DNA of 13,045 nt from Prevotellaceae bacterium UBA2718 (GCA_002353975.1 DEKQ01000065.1:1210-14254); one strand, 5' to 3'; positions 1 to 7,272 are shown, counted from the stretch's first letter. Made by a program: numbers and translations. The notes: generated by a model not told the origin, from the sequence alone.

Positions 1-20
1 CTCAATTCTCAATTCTCAAT
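1..20. repeat. Heptanucleotide tandem repeat (CTCAATT)n
   Basis: The window opens with just under three copies of the 7-mer CTCAATT. It lies 10 bp beyond the stop codon of the outer membrane protein gene, on its downstream side. The array may continue outside the window. No function is visible; such small tandem repeats are, to my knowledge, common in spacers of this bacterial group. Confidence 0.7.
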
Positions 21-29
21 TTGGGAAGC

Positions 30-1616
30 TTAGAACCTATACCCCAGCGTTGCGCTCAGCTGATGGCGATTGTCCTTTACCTCTGTCGATACCGGATCAT
101 TGGCAATCGTGCTGCTTGTCTCAATCATCTTCTCGAATGGATAGAAATTACCCTTCGTCGTAGCATACTGATAAGCGAGGTCAAGGTTCAGGTTACTACC
201 CAGATTAAAGCCTAAACCGAACGTAATCCTGTGCGTGTCGCCCCAGTTAGTGTATGAATTAGTGGCAAGATAGCTGCCGTCGGTATCAAGCGTAGTCTCC
301 TTCGTACCCTTCGTCTTATCGTAGATGGCACTCTGGAAGTTGTATCCCAACCTGATAGCCACCTCAGGCACCGGCTTTGCCTCAAAGCCAAGCTTCAGGA
401 GGCTCACACCCTTCAATGAATTCTCCGTATTGCGGTTCATCACATTGTCGCTGCTTGATGTTCTGTAGGACTCTGTGTAGCCCCATCCCCAGCCGTCATA
501 GTAGTCGTAGGTATTCACTGATGCAATACGATTGTCTATGGCACTGTAGTCAGAGTACTGGTATGTCAGGCCAATGGCAAACATATTTGCTATGGTGTGG
601 CCCAAGGAGATACCGAACTTCCAAGGGGTATTGACGTTATAATCCCACTTTGTCGAGTTGCCGTAGCTGTCATTCACCAGTTCTTTTCCTGTCTGAAGGT
701 CCATGTTATTATCCGGATTAACATAGAACGATGCGCTCTGTTCCGTTGTGCAGGTCAGTCGGTACCATGTCGGCGTATTGATGTAAAGACCGATGCGGAA
801 CGGCGATGACTCTATGGGGCGGAATATAGCACCGAATTTCACATCCACACCCGTACCCGTAATTTTGCGCAGGTCAGCTATGGACAGGTCGCCTCGATAG
901 ATGTCAGAGGCATCAAGCAGAGTCTCCACATACTCCGAGTTTGCATGATAGTGAACAGACTTAATGCCCAAACTCATGCCCAGATACACCCTGTTGTTTA
1001 TGCTGCCGCTGAAATTGAACGCATACTCACCTATGTAACCCTCGTTCACTGATGAGAAAGCATAAGAATCCGCCAGTGCATATCCTGCGCTGCCATCTAC
1101 GCTGAACTGCGCGTTGAGCACCTCGTTCACCAGATAATCCGAGTAATTATATCGTCCCAACACCTTGCCTATGGCTGACTTGACACTCGCCGAACCGTTA
1201 TAGAGGCTGTTTGTGGCTGTCAGTATCTCATTGAAGTTGCGGTTCTTCTTGAAGTTGAAGCCGAAATTAAGGTTATTCCCCTTCCTTGACTTTGCAGAAT
1301 AGACGAAGCCTAACTGGTCAAGGTCTGCATTCGTCACGCCTGTCTTGTTAAAGATATTGTTCACGTTGTCGTTACCCTGCTGAATGGTAGCACCTGCCGT
1401 TATCCCTACCCACGATCTGCGGAACATACCGACACCCGCAGGGTTCGTATGAAGAGTGGAGATATCTGCTCCGAGAGCCTCCATCGCACCACCCATGCCT
1501 ATATAGCGCGCAGTACCGTTAAGGTCCTCAGTTGCTAACTGTGCACTCTCGTATGTCTCCTGGGCCATTGCGCTGAGAGACATCATCGTTGCTGCGAAAA
1601 TAAGAATACGTTTCAT
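30..1616 (-). CDS. FadL/OmpP1-like outer membrane beta-barrel protein
   Basis: This is a 528-residue exported protein, probably an outer membrane channel for hydrophobic compounds of the OmpP1/FadL/TodX type. Residues 1-18 form a signal peptide (MKRILIF... ending SAMA, cleavage before Gln19). The mature N-terminus has the family's Gly-rich stretch (residues 34-51, GTARYIGMGGAMEALGAD) followed by an NPAG motif at 58-61, as in FadL homologues that plug the barrel with their N-terminus. The rest alternates polar and aromatic residues as beta-strands do, and the chain ends in Tyr-Arg-Phe, a typical terminal aromatic for barrel insertion. The ATG at 1614-1616 is directly before the signal peptide. 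It lies 37 bp after the upstream low-complexity gene, with no promoter box between, so the two are probably cotranscribed. Relatives are often labelled hemin receptor in Bacteroidales, but nothing here shows heme binding. The substrate is unknown. Confidence 0.85.
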   Translation of the reverse strand: MKRILIFAATMMSLSAMAQETYESAQLATEDLNGTARYIGMGGAMEALGADISTLHTNPAGVGMFRRSWVGITAGATIQQGNDNVNNIFNKTGVTNADLDQLGFVYSAKSRKGNNLNFGFNFKKNRNFNEILTATNSLYNGSASVKSAIGKVLGRYNYSDYLVNEVLNAQFSVDGSAGYALADSYAFSSVNEGYIGEYAFNFSGSINNRVYLGMSLGIKSVHYHANSEYVETLLDASDIYRGDLSIADLRKITGTGVDVKFGAIFRPIESSPFRIGLYINTPTWYRLTCTTEQSASFYVNPDNNMDLQTGKELVNDSYGNSTKWDYNVNTPWKFGISLGHTIANMFAIGLTYQYSDYSAIDNRIASVNTYDYYDGWGWGYTESYRTSSSDNVMNRNTENSLKGVSLLKLGFEAKPVPEVAIRLGYNFQSAIYDKTKGTKETTLDTDGSYLATNSYTNWGDTHRITFGLGFNLGSNLNLDLAYQYATTKGNFYPFEKMIETSSTIANDPVSTEVKDNRHQLSATLGYRF

Positions 1617-1653
1617 GACTATGAAGTTTATAATGAGTTTATAAATTTAATGA

Positions 1654-2673
1654 TTAATGTCTTCCCATGCCGCCGCCACGTGACATACCGCCACCCATGC
1701 CGCCGCCGCGAGACATGCCGCCTCCGCTCATACCGCCGCGGGTCATGCCACCCATGCTGCCGCTGCTGCGCATTGAGCCCATATTGATATTGCCGCCGCG
1801 AGACATGCTTCCGGGATTAATGTTGCCGCTCCTGCTTGTGGAGACACGCCCCATCGTTGACCTTCCCTGAGCTCCACGCGAATACGTTGAGCTCATGCGA
1901 TTGCGGTTGAAGGTGCCGCGATAGCGTCCCGCCACTGAGCCGTCCCTGCCGCGTATGCGGGCTCCGGAGTAATAGCCTCGTGAGGCATAGCCTCTGCCGT
2001 ACCATCTGGGACCGTACCAACCACGACTGGCATACCAGCCGCGACCTGCATACCAGCCGCCCCAGCCTACTGACCAACCGCCACCATACCAGCCTACTGA
2101 CCAGCCACCGTACCACCGGGGGCTTCTCCAAGACCAGTACCAGGGGTCATACCAGCTGTAATACCAGGGATCATACCAAGGGTCATACCACGGGTCGTAC
2201 CAGGGATAATACGAACGATAATACCACGGGTCATCCACCACGACTATCGTATAGTTCCTATAACCGTCATACTTACGCAGGCGGTCATAGCAATCATAGT
2301 CCTCCGTCTCGTGATAACCGTTGGACCGCTGCAAAGAATCACGGTACATCGCAGAGCCACCCTTCATAGAGTCAAGCATCACAATGTCCGAACCCGTGCC
2401 GGCCCTTGTGCTGTCAGATGGGCTGTAGGACCTGCGGTATGCTCCCCTACGGTTATACTCATCCACACTCCGGGTTGAGCCGCAATAATCATCGGGAGAG
2501 AAAGGCTCTTCCGTTATAATCACCTGCCTGCGTACAGGCTGTGTACGTGGTATGCTATACGTTGTCACAGGCTGTGGCTTGGCAGTCACATCGATGTACA
2601 TATCATCATCCTGTGCTGACACACTCAGAGCACAAACGCTCAACAATGCTACGAAATAATACCTCATATCCAT
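1654..2673 (-). CDS. Exported Trp/Tyr/Gly-rich low-complexity protein
   Basis: This is a 339-residue protein of unknown function. Residues 1-20 are a signal peptide (cleavage likely after SVSA, before Gln21). Met3 is an alternative start two codons in. Residues 22-148 are polar with no recognised domain. Residues 150-224 hold 18 tryptophans plus many tyrosines and glycines, beginning with tandem PWYD units (about 157-172) and moving to GGW/RGWY units. Residues 283-339 are a Gly/Met/Ser/Arg tail with repeats of the type SRGGNIN, GSM and MSRGGGMGGG, ending in His. A signal peptide, good promoter and long open frame argue that it is real despite its composition. It heads a likely two-gene unit with the FadL-like barrel, so an envelope role is inferred. 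It could be a surface or periplasmic matrix protein; no enzyme motif is seen. Confidence 0.8.
   Translation of the reverse strand: MDMRYYFVALLSVCALSVSAQDDDMYIDVTAKPQPVTTYSIPRTQPVRRQVIITEEPFSPDDYCGSTRSVDEYNRRGAYRRSYSPSDSTRAGTGSDIVMLDSMKGGSAMYRDSLQRSNGYHETEDYDCYDRLRKYDGYRNYTIVVVDDPWYYRSYYPWYDPWYDPWYDPWYYSWYDPWYWSWRSPRWYGGWSVGWYGGGWSVGWGGWYAGRGWYASRGWYGPRWYGRGYASRGYYSGARIRGRDGSVAGRYRGTFNRNRMSSTYSRGAQGRSTMGRVSTSRSGNINPGSMSRGGNINMGSMRSSGSMGGMTRGGMSGGGMSRGGGMGGGMSRGGGMGRH
2002..2226 (-). repeat. Degenerate short tandem repeats encoding WYDP / GGW units
   Basis: This stretch encodes residues 150-224 of the Trp-rich exported protein. On the plus strand it shows a recurring unit of about 12 bases of the form ATACCAnGGGTC, clearest between about 2140 and 2215, and then more diverged units with ACCAGCC cores. 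The unit is a multiple of three, so gain or loss of copies by slippage would keep the reading frame. Confidence 0.75.
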
Positions 2674-2695
2674 CTGTTTAATTATTATCTGCCTG

Positions 2696-2723
2696 CAAAG
2701 TTAATCACTTAATCTTTTGCAAA
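2696..2723 (-). promoter_or_regulatory. Bacteroidetes-type promoter of the Trp-rich protein operon
   Basis: Read on the minus strand, TAACTTTG at 2703-2696 is an exact match to the -7 consensus TAnnTTTG of Bacteroidetes primary sigma promoters. A TTTG resembling the -33 element lies at 2723-2720. The gap is 16 bp, shorter than the usual 19-21 or so, so the upstream element is less certain. Transcription would start near 2691 and leave a leader of about 17 bases before the ATG. Confidence 0.6.
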
Positions 2724-2824
2724 ATTAAAGAAAATCCCTAACAAACAGTAGGTTTTTCCCTATTTTTATGACACTTTAACCCAAAACGGACATTATACTG
2801 CTTCAACTGTCGGAAGATATAGAA

Positions 2825-2905
2825 ACCACGAATTACACGAATTACATGCATTCGGAAGCCTGTACCAGTAGGAGAAAAATTCGTAAAATTCGTGTAATTC
2901 GTGGT
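2825..2905. repeat. Inverted-repeat element built from 9-bp units
   Basis: An exact 19-bp inverted repeat, ACCACGAATTACACGAATT at 2825-2843 and its complement at 2887-2905, flanks a 43-bp centre. The left arm contains two tandem copies of CACGAATTA. The right side contains three 9-bp units starting AATTCGT at 2878, 2887 and 2896. It sits between the end of the TraX gene and the promoter of the Trp-rich gene. It codes for nothing credible. I interpret it as a dispersed palindromic repeat (REP- or MITE-like), since ACGAATTACACGAATT-type strings are, to my knowledge, frequent in spacers of this group. The plus strand has seven T after the right arm (2911-2917), but no plus-strand gene lies upstream to terminate. 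Confidence 0.75.
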
Positions 2906-2990
2906 CGTTGTTTTTTTCATAGGTGCTCAGGCGAGCAAGCTCGGAACGTGGTAGTAAAGTTTTGTACTCTGCGATAGGACTTTTCTTACA

Positions 2991-3716
2991 TCATGCGCCG
3001 TACAGGCGGGCCAGCAGGCCGATGAGCGCCATGTGGGCCGGGTAATAATAGTAGAAGAACTTTCCGAGCCATTGGCAGCTGCCACGCTGTCCGTTGTAGA
3101 GGGCGAGCAGCGGCACTGCAAACCAGCAACCAAGATGTACCATTCCGTAGGTCTGGCTGTGGAATATGGCGAATGCGATGGCATAGAGCGAGATAATCGC
3201 CATCATCCATAGCATCTGCCGGTGGAAGTTACCGCGGTTTCGCCCCACGAAGAGGATAGCGAGCGGCGCGGCGCAACTCCAATCTGACGTGCAAGTGAGC
3301 AGGCAAGCCAGGAGCGTGACTGCCAGCTTTTGCCATCGGGGCATCTGCGTCGTGTCCCATACCTTCAGCAGTATCAGTCCCCACAGCAGCGGCCACGCTA
3401 TGCTCGTAGCGTTGAAGAGCAGGTTGTCCATCGGATTGAAGCCCGACATGTTGAAGTAGCAGAAGGCGAAGTGGCTTGCTACGGCAAGCATCAGCAGGCG
3501 CTGCAGGTAGCGGCGGATGTTGTGCGTATGGTGGTAGCCCTCGGCCACGAAGAATATCATCATGGGAGCTGTCAGCCTGCCTATGATGTGCAGGAATATC
3601 TGCAGGGGTGTCTCTGCCTGCTCGTAGGTCTCTATACCCACCCATGCAAGATGGTCTATCGTCATAGCTATGATGGCGATGACCTTCAGCGAGTTTGCGC
3701 TCAATCCTTTAGTCAT
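2991..3716 (-). CDS. TraX-family integral membrane protein
   Basis: This is a 241-residue polytopic membrane protein of the TraX family. The founding member, F-plasmid TraX, N-acetylates pilin; chromosomal relatives are common and mostly of unknown substrate. Family features seen: an N-terminal hydrophobic segment with TIDH (residues 19-22) after LKVIAIIAM; the block GRLTAPMMIFFVAEGY (46-61) followed by HTHNIRRYLQRL (63-74); and a C-terminal KFFYYYYPAHMALIGLL (219-235). Several further hydrophobic spans lie between 75 and 210. The frame is open upstream to an ATG at 3791, but that start would overlap the 3' end of the ABC importer gene and add 25 residues absent from the family, so I chose the ATG at 3714-3716. 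It follows the importer by 46 bp without a visible promoter, so cotranscription is likely. There are no conjugation genes nearby, so a role in DNA transfer is unlikely. Confidence 0.87.
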   Translation of the reverse strand: MTKGLSANSLKVIAIIAMTIDHLAWVGIETYEQAETPLQIFLHIIGRLTAPMMIFFVAEGYHHTHNIRRYLQRLLMLAVASHFAFCYFNMSGFNPMDNLLFNATSIAWPLLWGLILLKVWDTTQMPRWQKLAVTLLACLLTCTSDWSCAAPLAILFVGRNRGNFHRQMLWMMAIISLYAIAFAIFHSQTYGMVHLGCWFAVPLLALYNGQRGSCQWLGKFFYYYYPAHMALIGLLARLYGA

Positions 3717-3762
3717 TTCATAATGAAGTATTGTATTTATCTGTCTTGTGGTTTTGTGCGCT

Positions 3763-4116
3763 CTATATTGTGATGCGCAGGTCATTGCCATTGATGCTGA
3801 TGTCGTTGCTGTAGCTCCGTAGGATAGTTGCGGCTATATTGTCGCTGCCATTCAGGAACAGCTCGGGATTGACGGGCTGCGGACTGTTGACGGTGAACTG
3901 CAACACGTCATCCTGTTCTGCGTATGACAGTGTGAGGCGTGTGCCAGGCAGGGCTGCCACTCCGTCGCCGGAGCTGAGGATGGCCATTGTCTCATCAATG
4001 ACGTGCAGCAGGCTCTCCGTCTGCCGGCGCGAGACGTTGTAGTGCTGGCAGAACTGCTCCATCTGCGCCATCATGGCGTACCAGTCAAAGTGTTCGCTCT
4101 CAATGAGGAATGTTGA
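3763..4116 (-). other. Unassigned C-terminal domain of the ABC importer
   Basis: About 115 residues (1053-1169) follow the end of the ATPase domain. Prediction by eye: two helices (about 1060-1077 and 1081-1101), a beta-hairpin (RLTLSYAEQDDVLQFTVNSP, 1112-1131), a helix (NIAATILRSYSND, 1145-1157) and a last strand (DLRITI, 1164-1169). This order resembles the GHKL/RsbW-like kinase fold, where a helix with an E/N box is followed by strand-strand, a helix and a final strand. The N-box Asn and the DxG motif are missing, so ATP binding is not expected. A regulatory or dimerising role is inferred by analogy with C-terminal domains of other importer ATPases such as MetN. The assignment is tentative. 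Confidence 0.4.
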
Positions 4117-7100
4117 CTCATGTATCTGCCGGATAAACTGTCGTGTCAGCTCACGCTGCGGGTGGTTGAAGAGTTGGTCGGGCGTACCGTCTTCATATAC
4201 CACACCGTCGGCAAAGAACAATACGCGGCTGCTCACCTGACGCGCGAAACGCATCTCGTGGGTGACAACGATCATTGTCATTCCCTCGCGGGCCAGTCGT
4301 GTCATAACTCCCAGCACCTCGCTTACCATCGTGGGATCAAGGGCAGAGGTGGGCTCATCGAAGAGCAGTATCTCAGGCTCCATAGCCAGCGCACGGGCAA
4401 TCGCCACACGCTGCTTCTGCCCGCCCGAGAGTTCGTCGGGCATGGCGTCTTCACGCTCGGCCAGTCCTACCATTTCGAGCAGCGTACGAGCCTTTTGCTC
4501 CGCTTCCTCACGGCTCTTATGCAGGAGCTGCATCGGCGCAAGACAGACGTTGTCGAGCACAGACATCCCATTGAACAGGTTGAACGACTGGAACACCATG
4601 CCCATCCTGCGGCGCAACATGGGCACGTCGGCATGAGCGGTCAGGATATCCTCCCCGTCTATGAGGATGCTGCCGCCTGAGGGCTGTTCCAGCAGGTTGA
4701 GACATCGCAGGAACGTGCTCTTGCCCGTGCCGGAAGGGCCAATGACGGATATTACCTCGCCATGATGTATGTCCACGTTAATATCGCTTAGTACATCGAG
4801 GGCGCCATATTGCTTCCTCAGGTGGGAGATACGGATGAGTGGGTCTGTACTCGGTCTTTCCACGCGAGTAGCAGGACGTGGGACCGCCTTTGCGCGCTTG
4901 CGACGGACAAAGAACCACACGCCACCACCTATCACAGCAATGAGGGCTGCCAGCCCCGCCGCAAGTCCTTCTCCACTGAAGATGGTCTCAGAAAGAGAAC
5001 GGCTCTCCTCCCCCTCCGGGAGCGACTGGGAAGCTGATTTGAGGATATCAAGTTCTCCCTTGCGCGTATATATAGTAATGTGGCCCTCATGATAACTGTC
5101 GGAGAAGAGCACCTGTTTTCGGCGTTCCTCGGTGTTGGTGATGGAGCCCATAGCCATATCAGCCTTGCCCGTCTGCACAGCAGGAATCTGGGAAGCGAAG
5201 TCCATTGCGAGGAATTCAAGCCGCCAGTTGCGCCGGTTGGCCCATTCGGTCAGGATGTCAACCTCTAATCCCGAAGGTTTCCCCGCATTTATGAAATTGA
5301 ACGGCGGCATACCGGGATACGTGGCTATACGCAGTGTGCGCCCAGTGCCGCGCTGACGGGGTGCAGGCAATGCCGAAGGATTGTCAGCTTTGCTCCAGCG
5401 GTCGTGTATCTTCTGATACGTTCCGTCGCGCTGTATGTCCTCAAGAAACCTGTTAAAGTCCTTCTGCAACTCGGTATTATCCAGTCTGAAGCAGGCGCCG
5501 ACAGGCCTGCCTGGCAGCCCTGAATCCAACGTGTCAACCTTCCGGGCCACTTGCTTATTGAAAATAACTGTCAGGTTTTCCTGAACCGCTACATCCACCT
5601 TTCTACTCTCCAGAGCCGTAAGGACGTCGGCGATGGAGCCCAAACGTATGATGTCGGCATCAGGTGCGTAGCGTGTGGCTGCCATGTCCTGAATGCTGCC
5701 GATGACTACTGCCACGCGTTTACCCTTCAGAGCCTTGAAGACGGGAGGCACAGTGTCGGTGCGTTGAGACGCGTCGTGAGCTATGCCTTCAAAGAGTGTG
5801 CTACCTTTTTTAGTGAAAAAGCCTACATGCGAGGCACATGTCTCGTCAGAGAAGAGTACCTGCTTCCGGCGTTCCTCCGTTACGTTGAAGCCTGCTATGA
5901 CCACATCAACCTTGCCCGTCTGAACCGCAGGGAAGAGTGACGGTCCCTCCATAGACTGTATATCTATGCGCCAGTCCCGTCGGTTGGCCCACTCCATCAC
6001 CATTTCCATTGACAATCCTGCCGGACGTCCGTGACTGATAAAGCTGAATGGAGGGTAGCCGGAGTAGGTTCCTACACGCAAGAGCCTGCCCCTGCCACGC
6101 GGCTGCGGCATAGACAGCGCTTCAGGGTTATCGCTGCCGAACCAGCGGTCAAGCATCCTATCATACGTGCCATCATCGCGTATCTCCTTCAGGAAACGGT
6201 TGAAATCACCCTGCAGCTCGGTGTTACCCTTACTGAATACGGCTCCCATCGGCATCGGCGGCTCTCCTGCATCCACATAGTCCAGCAGCGCAGCGTGCTT
6301 GCGGTCTACGAGTTTCAGCAGGTCGTCGGTGCACACCACATCAGCCTTGTCCTTCAGCACGGCGTTGATGAGGTCGCTCATGTTGTTGTAGCGCATCAGT
6401 ATGGCATCCGGGGCTTTCTGGGAGACGAACAGGTCCTGGTGACTTCCCAGGAGCACAGCCACGCGCTTGCCAGCCAGGCGAGTGAAGAGGGTTTCGTCTT
6501 GGGACGCGGATTGACCGGAGCCCTGCCAGGGGTGATAGGCGGCCAGTCCCATAAACAGAAGCAGCAGTGCCGCCACGGCAGCTTTCACACGTCGGCGCTT
6601 CACCAGAGACTGCAGCAGCAGTCCTATGAGCCACGCCGCGAGAAAATAGATTATAGCTGTAACGATAAGGGGGAAGAAAGCATCAAACGTGCGTGAACGT
6701 ATGAGGTCCGAGGCACGTGTCATGTCGGCAACGGCGATATATCCCACAATGCTCGTGCCCTTCAGCAGGCTGATCAGCTCACCCTGATAGACGGGCATGA
6801 CATTCCTGATTACCTGTGGCAGCACTATCTTAAAGAACGTCTGACGCTTGGTGAAGCCCAGTGCCAGGCCGGCCTCTGTCTGTCCGCGGTCTATGCTCTG
6901 GATGTTGGTGCGCAGCATCTCGCTGATATAGGCCGCTGTATTCATGGCAAAGGTGATTATGGCGACAACGATACCAGTGGCATCTATCGGGGCCATCACA
7001 ACATAGTACATCAGCATGAGCAGCACCAGCACCGGTGTGCCGCGCATCAAGTCAATATACACCTTGGCAACCTGCCGCAGCCATTCCCGCCTGCTCATGC

Positions 7101-7272
7101 GCATCCAGCATACCAGTCCGCCGAGCAGCGTGCCCAACACGGCTGCGCAGAGCGTGATGAGAAGCGTCACCTGCAGACCATCAAGTATCATCTGGTAACG
7201 ATTCTCTACAATCAGATTATTCCTGAAGCTCTCGGCTATACCGTCTGCCAGCAAAAAAATACCATTTACCAT
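3763..7272 (-). CDS. Single-chain amino-acid ABC importer (permease + two binding modules + ATPase)
   Basis: This 1169-residue protein fuses all parts of a polar amino-acid importer. Residues 1-222 are a HisM/GlnP-type permease with about five membrane spans and the cytoplasmic EAA motif (EAGLALG, 133-139). After RKRRR-like charges (225-228) an extra span at 229-246 leads to the periplasm. Residues 265-739 hold family 3 binding-protein modules in a 249-residue tandem repeat with permuted order (see repeat entry). A second span (about 768-789) followed by RRKRAK returns to the cytoplasm. Residues 812-1052 are a GlnQ/HisP-type ATPase with every key motif: Walker A GPSGTGKST (845-853), Q-loop Gln895, signature LSGGQ (948-952), Walker B ILLFDE (968-973) and H-loop His1005. 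Residues 1053-1169 form an extra C-terminal domain. Lactococcal GlnP also fuses two binding domains to a permease, but there they are N-terminal and the ATPase is separate. No frameshift is seen. The substrate is probably an amino acid, judging from conserved Arg and acidic ligand positions. Confidence 0.9.
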   Translation of the reverse strand: MVNGIFLLADGIAESFRNNLIVENRYQMILDGLQVTLLITLCAAVLGTLLGGLVCWMRMSRREWLRQVAKVYIDLMRGTPVLVLLMLMYYVVMAPIDATGIVVAIITFAMNTAAYISEMLRTNIQSIDRGQTEAGLALGFTKRQTFFKIVLPQVIRNVMPVYQGELISLLKGTSIVGYIAVADMTRASDLIRSRTFDAFFPLIVTAIIYFLAAWLIGLLLQSLVKRRRVKAAVAALLLLFMGLAAYHPWQGSGQSASQDETLFTRLAGKRVAVLLGSHQDLFVSQKAPDAILMRYNNMSDLINAVLKDKADVVCTDDLLKLVDRKHAALLDYVDAGEPPMPMGAVFSKGNTELQGDFNRFLKEIRDDGTYDRMLDRWFGSDNPEALSMPQPRGRGRLLRVGTYSGYPPFSFISHGRPAGLSMEMVMEWANRRDWRIDIQSMEGPSLFPAVQTGKVDVVIAGFNVTEERRKQVLFSDETCASHVGFFTKKGSTLFEGIAHDASQRTDTVPPVFKALKGKRVAVVIGSIQDMAATRYAPDADIIRLGSIADVLTALESRKVDVAVQENLTVIFNKQVARKVDTLDSGLPGRPVGACFRLDNTELQKDFNRFLEDIQRDGTYQKIHDRWSKADNPSALPAPRQRGTGRTLRIATYPGMPPFNFINAGKPSGLEVDILTEWANRRNWRLEFLAMDFASQIPAVQTGKADMAMGSITNTEERRKQVLFSDSYHEGHITIYTRKGELDILKSASQSLPEGEESRSLSETIFSGEGLAAGLAALIAVIGGGVWFFVRRKRAKAVPRPATRVERPSTDPLIRISHLRKQYGALDVLSDINVDIHHGEVISVIGPSGTGKSTFLRCLNLLEQPSGGSILIDGEDILTAHADVPMLRRRMGMVFQSFNLFNGMSVLDNVCLAPMQLLHKSREEAEQKARTLLEMVGLAEREDAMPDELSGGQKQRVAIARALAMEPEILLFDEPTSALDPTMVSEVLGVMTRLAREGMTMIVVTHEMRFARQVSSRVLFFADGVVYEDGTPDQLFNHPQRELTRQFIRQIHESTFLIESEHFDWYAMMAQMEQFCQHYNVSRRQTESLLHVIDETMAILSSGDGVAALPGTRLTLSYAEQDDVLQFTVNSPQPVNPELFLNGSDNIAATILRSYSNDISINGNDLRITI
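5056..6480 (-). repeat. 747-bp tandem repeat encoding two permuted substrate-binding modules
   Basis: Residues 265-490 and 514-739 of the importer are repeats with a constant offset of 249 residues (747 bp) and no visible indel. Matched blocks: GKRVAVLLGS at 268 and GKRVAVVIGS at 517; NTELQGDFNRF at 350 and NTELQKDFNRF at 599; LRVGTYSGYPPFSFI at 398 and LRIATYPGMPPFNFI at 647; TEERRKQVLFSD at 465 and 714. The copies are 5803-6480 and 5056-5733. Each begins with what is lobe 2 of a GlnH-like protein, continues with its C-terminal helix (DGTY...DRW), then a proline/arginine linker, and ends with the N-terminal lobe. Predicted ligand residues by alignment to GlnH are Arg468 and Arg717 (alpha-carboxylate) and Asp316 and Glu565 (alpha-amino group). 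Confidence 0.88.

Noticed and set aside
1980..2369. 129-codon plus-strand ORF opposite the Trp-rich gene
   Set aside because: It is the complement of the 12-bp repeats, giving His/Thr/Arg-rich nonsense; the minus frame has a signal peptide and promoter.
2738..2920. 60-codon minus-strand ORF beginning MKKTTTTNYTNFTNF
   Set aside because: It is a translation of the 9-bp inverted-repeat element; the NYTNFTNF and RVIRGF strings are products of the repeat units, with no domain and no promoter.
2932..2943. Palindrome after the TraX stop as a terminator
   Set aside because: The stem is only 5 bp around two bases, and no T-run follows on the minus strand.
3717..3791. Upstream start for the TraX gene (25 extra codons)
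   Set aside because: It would overlap the end of the importer gene and adds a polar stretch not found in the family.
6031..6696. 221-codon plus-strand ORF inside the importer gene
   Set aside because: The opposite strand encodes conserved permease and binding-protein sequence across this span; the plus frame shows no recognisable domain.
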